NCBI GenBank assembly: GCA_030539415.1
Contig: JAUNSE010000012.1
Span: 1 to 15,331, forward strand
DNA length: 15,331 bases
DNA from: Desulfovibrionaceae bacterium
Lineage (GTDB): Bacteria > Desulfobacterota > Desulfovibrionia > Desulfovibrionales > Desulfovibrionaceae
Reading direction: 5' to 3'
A program made the translations under genes and the position numbers. The stretch's first letter is position 1; every line of letters starts with the position of its first letter. A model generated the notes under the pieces. It saw only the letters and a program-made list of their open reading frames with translations. It was not told where the DNA came from and searched no databases. Below, one piece after another: positions 1-7,418 of this stretch.

Positions 1-53
1 GTATATCTATTTTGTCTGGCTCTTTGTTAACATGTAAATTTCAGCCGATTTAG
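1..53. other. AT-rich foreign flank, possible end of an insertion element
   Basis: This edge is about 30% GC, against a clearly GC-rich composition immediately to its right. The binding-protein reading frame loses family resemblance exactly where the composition changes (about positions 53-56) and ends at a stop codon at 27-29. That is what an insertion-sequence end or rearrangement junction looks like. No transposase is visible, and the second element end and any target duplication lie outside the window, so the element type cannot be named. An assembly join is an alternative explanation. Confidence 0.35.
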
Positions 54-758
54 GTTCCAGTCCTCGAAGCGCTGATAGACAGTCTGCACGCCGGGCTTGA
101 AGCTCTTCACCATGTAGGCGCCGCTGCCGGCGTCATTGAGCTTGAGCCATTCCAGAGCCCACGGATCGGAGGCGGTGGCGTGCTTTTTGGCCAGCTTGGA
201 ATTGTAGATGGCCGGAACAGGCGTGCCGATGTCGGGCAGAGCCAGCTTGTCGGCCTTGGGCAGGGTCACGCGGAAGGTGTAGGGGTCAACGACCGTGAAC
301 TGGTCGGGACTGGTCATGGAACCGGCGCTCATCTGGAAGGTCGGAAAGCCGCCCACGGAAACGGACCTGTCGAAGGACCATTTCACGTCTTCGGCCGTGA
401 CCGGGCTGCCGTCATGGAAGACGGCGTCCCTGCGCAGGTGGAAGGTGATGGTCAGGCCATCGGGAGAGACATCCCAGCTCTCGGCCAGCGCGGGCTTGAT
501 CTGAGTGTAGTCGTACATCTTGGCCCCGGTGGGGTGCGTCTTCACGCCGTAGGTCACCAGGCGGTCATACACATTCCAGGACAGACCGTAGGCGGAGCGG
601 TTGGTGCCTATGCCCTGGATGTCGAACGAGTTGCCGCCGCTTTCACGAATAAAGACCAGCGTGTCCTTGGGAATGCCGGCTGCCGTGGCGGAAGTGGCCG
701 GCACGGCGGCTGCGCACAAAGCGAGCAGAAGAATTTTTGCCAGAAATGTGATTTTCAT
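27..758 (-). pseudogene. Truncated ABC transporter peptide/nickel-type substrate-binding protein (SBP family 5)
   Basis: This is the N-terminal half of a periplasmic binding protein of the DppA/OppA/NikA family (SBP_bac_5), which captures peptides or similar ligands for an ABC importer. Residues 1-27 form a typical Sec signal peptide: Lys near the start, a hydrophobic core from residues 6 to 20, and an Ala-rich cleavage region ending near ATAAG. The family signature follows: PALAESW at 89-95, then the DGLTITFHLR strand and TAEDVKWSFDR at 121-131. Family members are usually 500-550 residues; this frame stops at 243. Resemblance ends near Trp234-Asn235, and the last eight residues are encoded by AT-rich foreign-looking DNA. 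The lobe completing the ligand cleft is therefore missing, and the product is very likely non-functional. A weak GAGG lies upstream of the ATG. No permease or ATPase genes are seen. The family call is firm; the ligand is unknown. Confidence 0.8.
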
Positions 759-1031
759 GGGAAGGAAACCTCGAAAATGTAGAATTTCGCGGCAGGCGAA
801 AAAGACCCCATGAATAAAGCATATTGCGTACCATGCTGCTAAGTTGTCCGGACTGCGCGCCTTTCCGCGTTATATGCCTTCGTGACAAAACAATTTTGTA
901 CTGTCAGGACAATTTTACACTGCTGTCGTGCGAAAAGGCCGCAGCCGGCTGCCGGAGCGTCATTCTTGCCCGGCCTCCGTCAGCGGGGTATACGTGGGCG
1001 TCAGCAAATTTCTCTCGGTTGCCGGAAAGCC
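759..1031. promoter_or_regulatory. Divergent intergenic region between the binding-protein gene and hemW
   Basis: This 273-base region must hold promoters for both diverging genes. No convincing -35/-10 pair stands out on either strand. It does contain an inverted repeat (ACAAAA, spacer CAA, TTTTGT) at 885-899. The octamer ACAATTTT occurs twice, at 890 and 909, each copy followed by a TGTC-containing stretch. These could be regulator sites. The hemW frame stays open back to 882, but that part shows no HemW similarity, so it is treated as non-coding. Confidence 0.35.
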
Positions 1032-2249
1032 ATGCTCCTCTACATCCATGTCCCCTACTGCCGCAGCAAATGTCTGTACTGCTCCTTTTACTCACGCCCT
1101 TTCGCCGGTCATTCCGTGCCGGACGAATACCGCGTGACGCTGCTTGAGGAACTGCGCTGGTGGGGCCGGCATCAGGATCTCCTCTTCCCCGCCCGGAACG
1201 TCCCGGCAGAAGAGGCCTCAGATCAAAAGAGGCCCGCGGCCGTCACCAGCGTCTTTTTCGGCGGCGGGACCCCGAGCCTTCTGTCCGCCGAGGATGTCGG
1301 AGCCATTCTTGACGCCGCAGCGGGCTGCTTTTCTCTCGCTGCGGATGCGGAGGTCTCGCTTGAGGGCAATCCGGAATCGCTGACTCCCCGCAAAATCCGC
1401 GATCTGGCGCACGCCGGCGTGAACCGCCTCTCCATGGGCGTGCAGAGCATGCATGAGGAGGACCTGCGCATGCTGGGCCGCATTCACACGGCGGCCCAGG
1501 TCAGGACAGCCTGCGAAGCCGCGCATGCAGCCGGCATCAGATCTTTCAACCTCGACCTTATGTGGGCGCTTCCGGGGCAGACAACCGCGGCCTGGCTGGA
1601 CAATCTGCGTCAGGTCTGCGAACTGGCCCCGGACCATCTGTCCTGCTACGCCCTGACCATCGAAGAGGGCACGCCCCTGTCCGGCATGCTCCTGCCCGAC
1701 AGGCAGGGAGGCCTTCCCCCGCTGCCGGAAGAGGATGAATGCGAGCGCATGTACCTGGAAGGCGCGGCCTTTCTTGAATCCCGCGGCATCCGACAGTACG
1801 AAATCTCCAATTACGCCAGGGACGGGCACCGCTGCCGGCACAATCTCGGCTACTGGCACGGACTTGACTATCTGGGGCTCGGCCCTTCCGCCGTGTCCAC
1901 CATCGGGTGCCGGCGACTGACATCCCAGCCGGATACAGCCCTGTGGCAGCGTCTGGTGGCCGCAGGGGCGATGCCCGGCACAGCCGAGCCGCTGTCGGCG
2001 CGAGACCGGCTTTACGAAACGGTCATGCTGCGCCTGCGCATGACCGACGGGCTGCCGCTTGCCCTCTATGAGCGGATGGCCGGACGCGGGTTTGCCGAAG
2101 ACCATGCCGCCCTCCTCCCGGCTCTCATTGAAAACGGCCTCATGACCATTGATTCGGAACGGGTCGCCCTGACGCGCATGGGACTGCTGGTTTCGAACGA
2201 CATCGTCGCCAGGCTGTTCGAGGACATGGACGAGCGGGAGGCGGGCTGA
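1032..2249 (+). CDS. hemW: Radical SAM heme chaperone HemW (HemN-like)
   Basis: The product is a cytoplasmic radical-SAM protein of the HemW family, which binds heme and delivers it to haemoproteins. It is often misannotated as oxygen-independent coproporphyrinogen oxidase. With the ATG at 1032 it has 405 residues, close to the usual 380-400. The [4Fe-4S]/SAM motif CxxxCxxC is Cys10, Cys14 and Cys17 (PYCRSKCLYCSF). Further family motifs are FGGGTPS (76-82), EGNPE (111-115), NRLSMGVQS (131-139), the DLMWALPGQT strand (175-184), YEISNYAR and the HNLGYWHG block. The C-terminal HemN_C region is present (MLRLRMTDGL). The frame is open for 50 more codons upstream, but family members begin as here, directly before the Cys motif; GGAAAG lies six bases before this ATG. 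It is the only plus-strand gene and converges on the aldolase gene. Confidence 0.93.
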   Translation: MLLYIHVPYCRSKCLYCSFYSRPFAGHSVPDEYRVTLLEELRWWGRHQDLLFPARNVPAEEASDQKRPAAVTSVFFGGGTPSLLSAEDVGAILDAAAGCFSLAADAEVSLEGNPESLTPRKIRDLAHAGVNRLSMGVQSMHEEDLRMLGRIHTAAQVRTACEAAHAAGIRSFNLDLMWALPGQTTAAWLDNLRQVCELAPDHLSCYALTIEEGTPLSGMLLPDRQGGLPPLPEEDECERMYLEGAAFLESRGIRQYEISNYARDGHRCRHNLGYWHGLDYLGLGPSAVSTIGCRRLTSQPDTALWQRLVAAGAMPGTAEPLSARDRLYETVMLRLRMTDGLPLALYERMAGRGFAEDHAALLPALIENGLMTIDSERVALTRMGLLVSNDIVARLFEDMDEREAG

Positions 2250-2271
2250 GCCGGCGGGCGGCGCGTCAATC

Positions 2272-2292
2272 CCGGCCGATGCCGCAGGCCGG
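2272..2292. terminator. Weak hairpin between convergent genes
   Basis: A six-base-pair GC stem (CCGGCC at 2272-2277, GGCCGG at 2287-2292) with a nine-base loop sits in the 59-base gap between the hemW stop and the aldolase stop. It could serve as a shared bidirectional terminator. There is no T-run on either side, so intrinsic termination is uncertain. Confidence 0.3.
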
Positions 2293-2308
2293 CCGCCGAG
2301 GAAGAAGG

Positions 2309-2980
2309 CTACAGACCGGCCAGAAGCTGCGTTTCGGCCATGTGCTCAAGCTGCTCGCAGACGGACAGAGCCTCCATGCCGGTGGCGCCGACGGCGCACA
2401 GGCCGTGGCCTTCCATGAAAACGGCCCGGATGCCCGCCGGAGCGAACGCCTCTCCCACGGCATCGGCCAGTTCCTGAGAGCCGTTGGGGAACGCCCCGGC
2501 GCGGCCGAGATGGCAGAGCCACAGGTCGGACTCGAGGAGCGGCATGCGCAGAAAGCGCGCCTGCTCACTTCCCAGGCGCAGGGACAGGGCCAGCATGTGC
2601 GCCGGATGCACGTGCAGCACGCATCCGGTTTCCGGCCGCCTGCGGTAGATCGCCACATGCATGGGCGTTTCACTGGACAGCCTCGCGCCGCACAGAAGCC
2701 GGCCGTCCATGTCGGCAAGAGCCAGACCGCCGGGCTCCATATGCCCCTTGGCAACGCCCGTGCCGGTCACAAGCAGCACGCTGCCCCTCTCCGCGGCAGG
2801 CAGACGCAGACTCATGTTCCCGTTGAAGCCGCGCAGAAGCCCTGTCACCCAGGCATCGCGGCAGCAGGCGGCCATGCTTTCCACCGCGGCGGCGCAGACG
2901 GCAAAAGACAGGCCGAACCGCTGCAGCGTCTCGCTGGACCAGCCCGCCCTGGTCAGCCATTCCTCACCCATACTGGCCAT
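2309..2980 (-). CDS. Class II aldolase/adducin family protein (FucA-like)
   Basis: This 223-residue protein belongs to the zinc-dependent class II aldolase family, which includes L-fuculose-phosphate aldolase, ribulose-phosphate 4-epimerase and methylthioribulose-phosphate dehydratase. The substrate cannot be read from the sequence. Visible family features are the phosphate-binding GNMSLR (54-59) and TGTG (72-75), the catalytic-acid segment SSETPMH with Glu104, zinc ligands His123 and His125 in HVHPAH, and the third histidine, His192, in GHG. All key residues are therefore present. Length is normal for the family. The ATG lies one base beyond the thiL stop codon, so the two are almost certainly co-transcribed and coupled. 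A second ATG three codons in is possible. It is the last gene of the long minus-strand run. Confidence 0.88.
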   Translation of the reverse strand: MASMGEEWLTRAGWSSETLQRFGLSFAVCAAAVESMAACCRDAWVTGLLRGFNGNMSLRLPAAERGSVLLVTGTGVAKGHMEPGGLALADMDGRLLCGARLSSETPMHVAIYRRRPETGCVLHVHPAHMLALSLRLGSEQARFLRMPLLESDLWLCHLGRAGAFPNGSQELADAVGEAFAPAGIRAVFMEGHGLCAVGATGMEALSVCEQLEHMAETQLLAGL

Positions 2981-2981
2981 T

Positions 2982-4028
2982 TCAAGCCCCCTGCTGCTGG
3001 ACGGCGAAGTGATCGAATCCCTTCAGGCCGTCGATGCGCTCGTTGTTGCAGTAGATGACGCCCGTGTCCGTGACCACGCCGATCTCCCAGAACTCGGGGA
3101 TGGCCGCGTGCAGGGCCGGCAGCATGTCCGGCGCGCAGCTGCCCAGCAGCGCGTATTCATCGCCGCCCAGGATGGCCTCGTGCACCGGATTCCGCCCGTT
3201 CTGACGACACCAGTCCACAACCTCCCTGTGCAGCAGGCCCGCCGGTATCAGCAGCTCGGCGCCGAATCCTGGCCCCTCGCTCGCCCTGACCGACTCCTCT
3301 CCGCTCAGACCGAGCAGACGCGGAAGATCGCGGGCAAGGCCATCCGACACGTCCATAAGCGCCGGCGGTCTGGAATTCATGCCGGCCCTGGCCAGCATGA
3401 GGCCGGCATCCACGCGGGGCTCGGGCACGAGCAGGGCCTTGCAGGCCTTGGGCCAGGCGCGCATGGCTTCGCGGCCGTCCTTTTCCATCACCTGCAGTCC
3501 CACCCTGGCAAGTCCCAGCGTTCCGACCACAAAGATGACATCGCCGGGCATGGACCCGCCGCGCGAGAGGAAGCCGCCCTCGCCCACCACTTCGCCGAAA
3601 ACGGTGATGGAAACCTGCAGCCTGTCCGTGCGGGACAGGTCGCCGCCGACCAGCGTGATGTTGTATCGGGAGGCCAGAGAACCCATGCCGCCGAAGAATT
3701 CGTTGAGCCAGCCGGCCTCAACAGAGGAGGGCAGGCCCAGATTGAGAGTGAAGGCCAGCGGCCTCGTGCCGCAGGCGGCAAGATCGCTGATGTTGCAGGC
3801 CAGCGCCTTGTGGCCGATTTCCTCGGCCGTAGCGTACTCCATTCTGAAATGCACATCCTGCAGGAAGAGATCCGAACTGACTGCCAGCGCCCTGTCCGGA
3901 GCGAGCAGCGCACAGTCATCGCCGCGGCTCAGCAGCACGCCCTGATGTCTGCGCATGGGGAAGTAGCGCCCCAGTGTATTGAGGATGTCATCTTCGGAAA
4001 GCAGCTGTCCAAAATGTGCATTACTCAT
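2982..4028 (-). CDS. thiL: Thiamine-monophosphate kinase
   Basis: ThiL phosphorylates thiamine monophosphate with ATP to make thiamine diphosphate, the last step of coenzyme B1 synthesis. The 348-residue product carries the AIR-synthase-like ATP/Mg signatures in order: GDDCALL (36-42), SSDLFLQDVHF (51-61), NISDLAACG (79-87), GGDLSR (128-133), LVPEPRV (200-206), MDVSDGLARDL (225-235) and GGDEYALL (288-295). Several aspartates that bind magnesium in the family are present, so it looks active. It starts 21 bases after the helicase stop; AGGCGG lies about nine bases before the ATG. It runs straight into the aldolase gene. No other thiamine gene is in the window. Confidence 0.95.
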   Translation of the reverse strand: MSNAHFGQLLSEDDILNTLGRYFPMRRHQGVLLSRGDDCALLAPDRALAVSSDLFLQDVHFRMEYATAEEIGHKALACNISDLAACGTRPLAFTLNLGLPSSVEAGWLNEFFGGMGSLASRYNITLVGGDLSRTDRLQVSITVFGEVVGEGGFLSRGGSMPGDVIFVVGTLGLARVGLQVMEKDGREAMRAWPKACKALLVPEPRVDAGLMLARAGMNSRPPALMDVSDGLARDLPRLLGLSGEESVRASEGPGFGAELLIPAGLLHREVVDWCRQNGRNPVHEAILGGDEYALLGSCAPDMLPALHAAIPEFWEIGVVTDTGVIYCNNERIDGLKGFDHFAVQQQGA

Positions 4029-4046
4029 ACGTTCGACCGCCTGAGA

Positions 4047-4060
4047 TTGTCATTTGACAA
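4047..4060. repeat. Short inverted repeat at the uvrD/thiL junction
   Basis: TTGTCA and TGACAA are perfect six-base arms separated by two bases. The repeat covers the helicase stop codon and lies about 20 bases upstream of the thiL start. The spacer is too short for a stable RNA loop, so a protein-binding site is the more natural reading. The surrounding 60 bases are AT-richer than the genes. No clear promoter could be assigned. Confidence 0.3.
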
Positions 4061-6308
4061 AAATATAGGATGCAAGAATTGTTTTTCGACCGAGAGCAGG
4101 AAAATCAACAACAAGTTTGTCCGGCTCTTCAACGCGAACAATACGGCCGGCGCCAAAAATGCGGTGCTGGCACTCATGTATGCGTCCCTGCCTGATATCC
4201 TCAAGACGGGACAGGGCATCCGTGTAGACCGCATCGCTGGCCGCCGCCTCAGCGCCCTGTCCGGAAGCGTCTTCGGACGACGGCCTTGCAGAGGCCGCGG
4301 TCTGTGCCGCTGATGCGCGCTCCGCCGTCCCCTCACTGTCCGTGGAAGCGGGGCCGCCGCCCTGCGGAGCGGCGTGCTTCCTTCGTCCGCCGCCAGCCGC
4401 CTGACAGCTCAGGCGCCCTGAAGAAGCGCCGACACAGCGGGTGACCACCGGCAGCCCCTCCACCTCCGTCAGAAAGTCACTGGTGCTGAAGTAGTCGGTC
4501 CCGTAGCCGTAACTTGTACCTTCGCGGTAGGTGAAGAGCTCGAGGACATTTCGCGCCCTGGTGCAGGCCACATACATGAGTCTGCGCTCCTCCTCCATGG
4601 CATCCCGGCGAAATTCGGCGTGACGCGACGGGAAGCGCCCCTGCACCAGATCCAGAACAATGACGGTGTCCCACTCAAGCCCCTTGGCCGAATGGATTGT
4701 CGACAGGGTGACAGTCTCGGCCTCGTCCTCCTCCTTGTCCAGACTGTCAAGCTGCACATCGGCCAGGAACATGTCCAGCTCCCGGGATTCGGCGCCCAGC
4801 GCCTGCAGCTCCTGCAGACCGCGGATGCGCTGGGGATAGTCCTCGGGATACTGCTCCTCCAGATGCGGACGGTAGATCTCCATGACCTCGTCAAGGATCT
4901 CCGGCACTGTCAGCCCCGGTCTGCGGAGCTCCTCCAGACGCGCGATCTCCTCGAACACAGACGCATAGCTTTTGGCAAGTTTTCTGCGCTTCGCCTCATC
5001 GTGCAGACTCTGAAAGATCTTTTCCGCAGTCTTCGGTCCGACGCGGTCGTGCATGCCGGCCACGCGCTGAAAGGCCTGGCCGTCATCCGGATTGACCAGC
5101 AGGTGCAGGTAGGACAGCAAATCCTTGACATGGGCGGCCTCCTGATAGCGGAGTCCGCCGTATTTGCGGTAGGGGATGCCCAGAGCGGAGAGCTCGACCT
5201 CGGTCTGATAGGACTGGAAGCCGACGCGGAACAGAACGGCGATGTCCGACGGTTTCCTGTCCATCAGAAGGTCCGCGATATGCCTGGCCACGCACCTCGC
5301 CTGCTCCACGTCGCTGCGGCAGTAGACGGCGCGCACAACGCGCTCCTCCGTGCGCACGGCGGCAAGCTCCTTGGCATAGGACTCCTCGGCGTGGCTCATG
5401 ACCGTGTTGGCCACATCGAGAACCGCCTGCACGGAACGGTAGTTCTCCTCCAGGGGAACCACCCTGGTGCCCGGGAACAGTTCGGGAAAATCCAGGATAT
5501 TCCGCACTGTCGCGCCGCGGAAGGCGTAGATGGACTGCGCCTCGTCGCCCACGGCCATGACCGATCGGTCCTCGTCCTTCCCTCCGGCCAGCAGCCGGAC
5601 TATCCGCGCCTGCACAAGGTTGGTGTCCTGATACTCGTCCACCAGAATGTGACGGTATTCGTCGCGCAGCCGCTCGAGGACGGCCGGGTCGTCGCGCATC
5701 AGCGCCTCGAGCTCGAAGAGCAGGTCATCGTAATCCATGAGGAAGTTTTCGCGCTTGTAGCTCATGTAGCCGTCGGCTATCTGTTCGAGCTCCCTGCCCC
5801 AGCCGAGCAGATGCGGCGCCTCCTGGCTGAGGACGTCGCCAAGGCGCATCTCCTTGTTGCGCGCCTTGCTCAGGTAGCCCATGACGGCCTGATTCTTGGG
5901 AAAGCCTCGCTCGCCCTTGCCAATGCCGGACGCTTCCTTGACATGCTTGACAATCTCGTTCTGGTCTGCGCCGTCGAGAACCGTGAAAGGATGTTCGCCA
6001 AGCCAGGCGGGCTTGCATCTGCGCAGCACCCGGTAGGCGAAGGAATGGAAGGTGCCGCCCGACAGGCCGCGCAGGTCTCCGTTGAGCAGCTCCGCGGCGC
6101 GCTCCAGCATCTCTCTGGCCGCCTTGCGCGTGAAGGTCAGCAGCAGGATGTTCCAGGGAGCGACCCCATGCTCCACCAGCCAGGCCAGGCGGTAGACAAT
6201 GGTTCTTGTCTTGCCTGTGCCCGCACCGGCCACAACGAGCATGGGACCGTTGTCGGCAGAAACGACCCGGTACTGGGCCTTGTTGAGCAGTTCCTGGTAC
6301 TCCAGCAT
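4050..6308 (-). CDS. uvrD: UvrD/PcrA/Rep-family superfamily 1A DNA helicase
   Basis: The 752-residue product is an ATP-driven 3'-5' DNA helicase of the UvrD/PcrA family, acting in nucleotide-excision and mismatch repair and in clearing stalled forks. SF1A motifs run in order: Q-motif Gln12, Walker A GAGTGKT (28-34), TFTRKAA (58-64), GGTFHSF (84-90), Walker B DEYQDTN (224-230), GDEAQSIYAFRGA (254-266), LEENYRS (286-292), STIHSAKGLEWD (536-547) and EERRLMYVACTRA (573-585). Residues about 625-695 form a low-complexity Ala/Ser/Gly/Glu linker. Residues about 700-752 resemble the PcrA/UvrD C-terminal Tudor-like domain (RIFGAGRIV), which binds RNA polymerase in family members. GAGG sits six bases before the ATG. 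UvrD, PcrA and Rep cannot be strictly separated here, but the C-terminal domain favours UvrD/PcrA over Rep. Confidence 0.93.
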   Translation of the reverse strand: MLEYQELLNKAQYRVVSADNGPMLVVAGAGTGKTRTIVYRLAWLVEHGVAPWNILLLTFTRKAAREMLERAAELLNGDLRGLSGGTFHSFAYRVLRRCKPAWLGEHPFTVLDGADQNEIVKHVKEASGIGKGERGFPKNQAVMGYLSKARNKEMRLGDVLSQEAPHLLGWGRELEQIADGYMSYKRENFLMDYDDLLFELEALMRDDPAVLERLRDEYRHILVDEYQDTNLVQARIVRLLAGGKDEDRSVMAVGDEAQSIYAFRGATVRNILDFPELFPGTRVVPLEENYRSVQAVLDVANTVMSHAEESYAKELAAVRTEERVVRAVYCRSDVEQARCVARHIADLLMDRKPSDIAVLFRVGFQSYQTEVELSALGIPYRKYGGLRYQEAAHVKDLLSYLHLLVNPDDGQAFQRVAGMHDRVGPKTAEKIFQSLHDEAKRRKLAKSYASVFEEIARLEELRRPGLTVPEILDEVMEIYRPHLEEQYPEDYPQRIRGLQELQALGAESRELDMFLADVQLDSLDKEEDEAETVTLSTIHSAKGLEWDTVIVLDLVQGRFPSRHAEFRRDAMEEERRLMYVACTRARNVLELFTYREGTSYGYGTDYFSTSDFLTEVEGLPVVTRCVGASSGRLSCQAAGGGRRKHAAPQGGGPASTDSEGTAERASAAQTAASARPSSEDASGQGAEAAASDAVYTDALSRLEDIRQGRIHECQHRIFGAGRIVRVEEPDKLVVDFPALGRKTILASYIFVK

Positions 6309-6351
6309 GAAAGACCTCGAAAAAGGATGGAGATAAATACGGGTCCGGCAG

Positions 6352-6849
6352 CTAGTCCGCCTGGCCGGCCCGCCGCATCAGGGCGGAACGCTCCGCCAGA
6401 CTGGCAAACCAGTTCCTCGACGCCCCGCGCAGCAGCAGGAACACGGCGCCCAGTTCCATGAAGAGCGTGAGCATGCGGCTGATCAGGAAGCCCGGAGAGA
6501 GCACCACCAGGGAGCCGAAGGTCATGATATGGAATATCAGGCCTATGCCGGTGCAGACCATGAGCACTGGCCTGGCCCAGGACAGAAAGCGGCTCAGGGC
6601 AAAGGCCGTGCCGGCGTCCACAACAGCCGAGACGCCCATGTGCAGCAGGGCCACGCGCATCATGGAAAAGGAGTTGCTCTTGTCCTCGTACCACTGCACA
6701 TCACCGTTCATGATGAGGAAGCAGATGGAAATAAACGCCGCACCATAGAGGCAGGCAATGCTGTAGCGGACCTCCTCCGGCTTTTCCGGCATTGGAAGTC
6801 TGGTTTCTTCACTGCCGCTCTTGCGGCTTCGCGCGCTCTGTATGCTCAT
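6352..6849 (-). CDS. Four-helix inner-membrane protein of unknown function
   Basis: I do not recognise a family. The 165-residue product has a charged, probably cytoplasmic N-terminus (1-28) and four predicted membrane segments at about 29-48, 66-88, 94-118 and 120-141, then a basic cytoplasmic tail. A short loop with Gly, Asp, Trp and Glu (about 49-62) follows the first helix. The layout recalls small DUF-type or DoxX-like four-helix proteins, but no diagnostic motif is visible. AGGAG lies six bases before the ATG. It follows the 171-residue gene by 49 bases and precedes the helicase by 43, so it is probably in the same transcript. The coding call is well supported by frame, RBS and hydrophobic pattern; the function is unknown. 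Confidence 0.75.
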   Translation of the reverse strand: MSIQSARSRKSGSEETRLPMPEKPEEVRYSIACLYGAAFISICFLIMNGDVQWYEDKSNSFSMMRVALLHMGVSAVVDAGTAFALSRFLSWARPVLMVCTGIGLIFHIMTFGSLVVLSPGFLISRMLTLFMELGAVFLLLRGASRNWFASLAERSALMRRAGQAD

Positions 6850-6898
6850 GAATCTCTCCTGAAACTGTCCGGCTCCCGGCGTTCAACGGGCCTGCGGC

Positions 6899-7414
6899 TT
6901 ACGCGCCGGCGCTGCCGGAGGCATCCCGGGCGTCCTCGTCCATCTGGGCCATGAGTTTCTGTCCCGCGTCGGAATCCCTGTACTCCGCGAAAAGGTCGCG
7001 CCACTGGTCAAAATCAAGGAACTGCCTGTCCAGCATTTCCTCGGCAGCCTGAATCCAGGCATTGAACAGATTGAGATTGTTCTGGAAAGCCCTGGTGTCA
7101 AAATAGGAGGCCACTGTTCCCACCGGAATGAGAGTGCCCTCGAGTTCCTGGCGGATAAAGTTCACAATGGCGCTGCGCGAGCTGTCCAGGCTGGCTTCGC
7201 GTCCGTTCAGGGCCAGAGCCATGTCATGCAGACTGCCGTAGCGCTGCTGAATCTGCTCCATGGCCTTCTCGGGAATGGCCACCATGAGCAGGGGCTCCTC
7301 CGCCCCCTCCACTTCCTCTTCCCCCAGAAAGTAGAAGCGGATCCAGTTCTCGAAAATGATGGCGTCCATCATGCGGTTGACGGCTTTCGCGAAGCGCTGC
7401 TGTTCCTCGGGCAT
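6899..7414 (-). CDS. Conserved-looking cytoplasmic protein of unknown function
   Basis: I do not recognise a family. The 171-residue product has no signal peptide or membrane segment. It looks mostly alpha-helical: an opening amphipathic helix (about 5-28, rich in Phe, Trp and Ile), an acidic turn (EEEVEGAEE, 32-40), then helical segments with aromatic clusters (FNAWIQ at 117-122, FDQWRDLFAEY at 135-145) and an acidic, Ala/Gly-rich tail. AAGGAG lies eight bases before the ATG and is formed by the last codons of the preceding cytidylyltransferase gene, leaving a four-base gap. The two genes are therefore translationally linked. Context ties it to the sugar block on one side and the membrane protein on the other. 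A role in glycan assembly is possible but not shown. Confidence 0.72.
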   Translation of the reverse strand: MPEEQQRFAKAVNRMMDAIIFENWIRFYFLGEEEVEGAEEPLLMVAIPEKAMEQIQQRYGSLHDMALALNGREASLDSSRSAIVNFIRQELEGTLIPVGTVASYFDTRAFQNNLNLFNAWIQAAEEMLDRQFLDFDQWRDLFAEYRDSDAGQKLMAQMDEDARDASGSAGA

Positions 7415-7418
7415 AGTC

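Noticed and set aside
1..53. Naming a specific insertion-sequence family at the left edge
   Set aside because: Only about 50 bases are visible, with no transposase or second end. Any family name would be a guess.
882..1031. N-terminal extension of HemW by 50 codons
   Set aside because: The added residues show no family similarity. HemW proteins start directly before the Cys motif, and a plausible ribosome-binding site precedes the ATG at 1032.
4025..4336. Minus-strand 103-codon frame overlapping the end of the helicase gene
   Set aside because: It is out of frame with the helicase, is Arg-rich at its start as expected for a shifted frame, and the helicase C-terminal domain in the other frame is recognisable.
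4620..6461. Plus-strand open frame (613 codons) opposite the helicase
   Set aside because: It is antisense to the clear UvrD/PcrA gene and reads as a mirror of its codons, with no recognisable domain.
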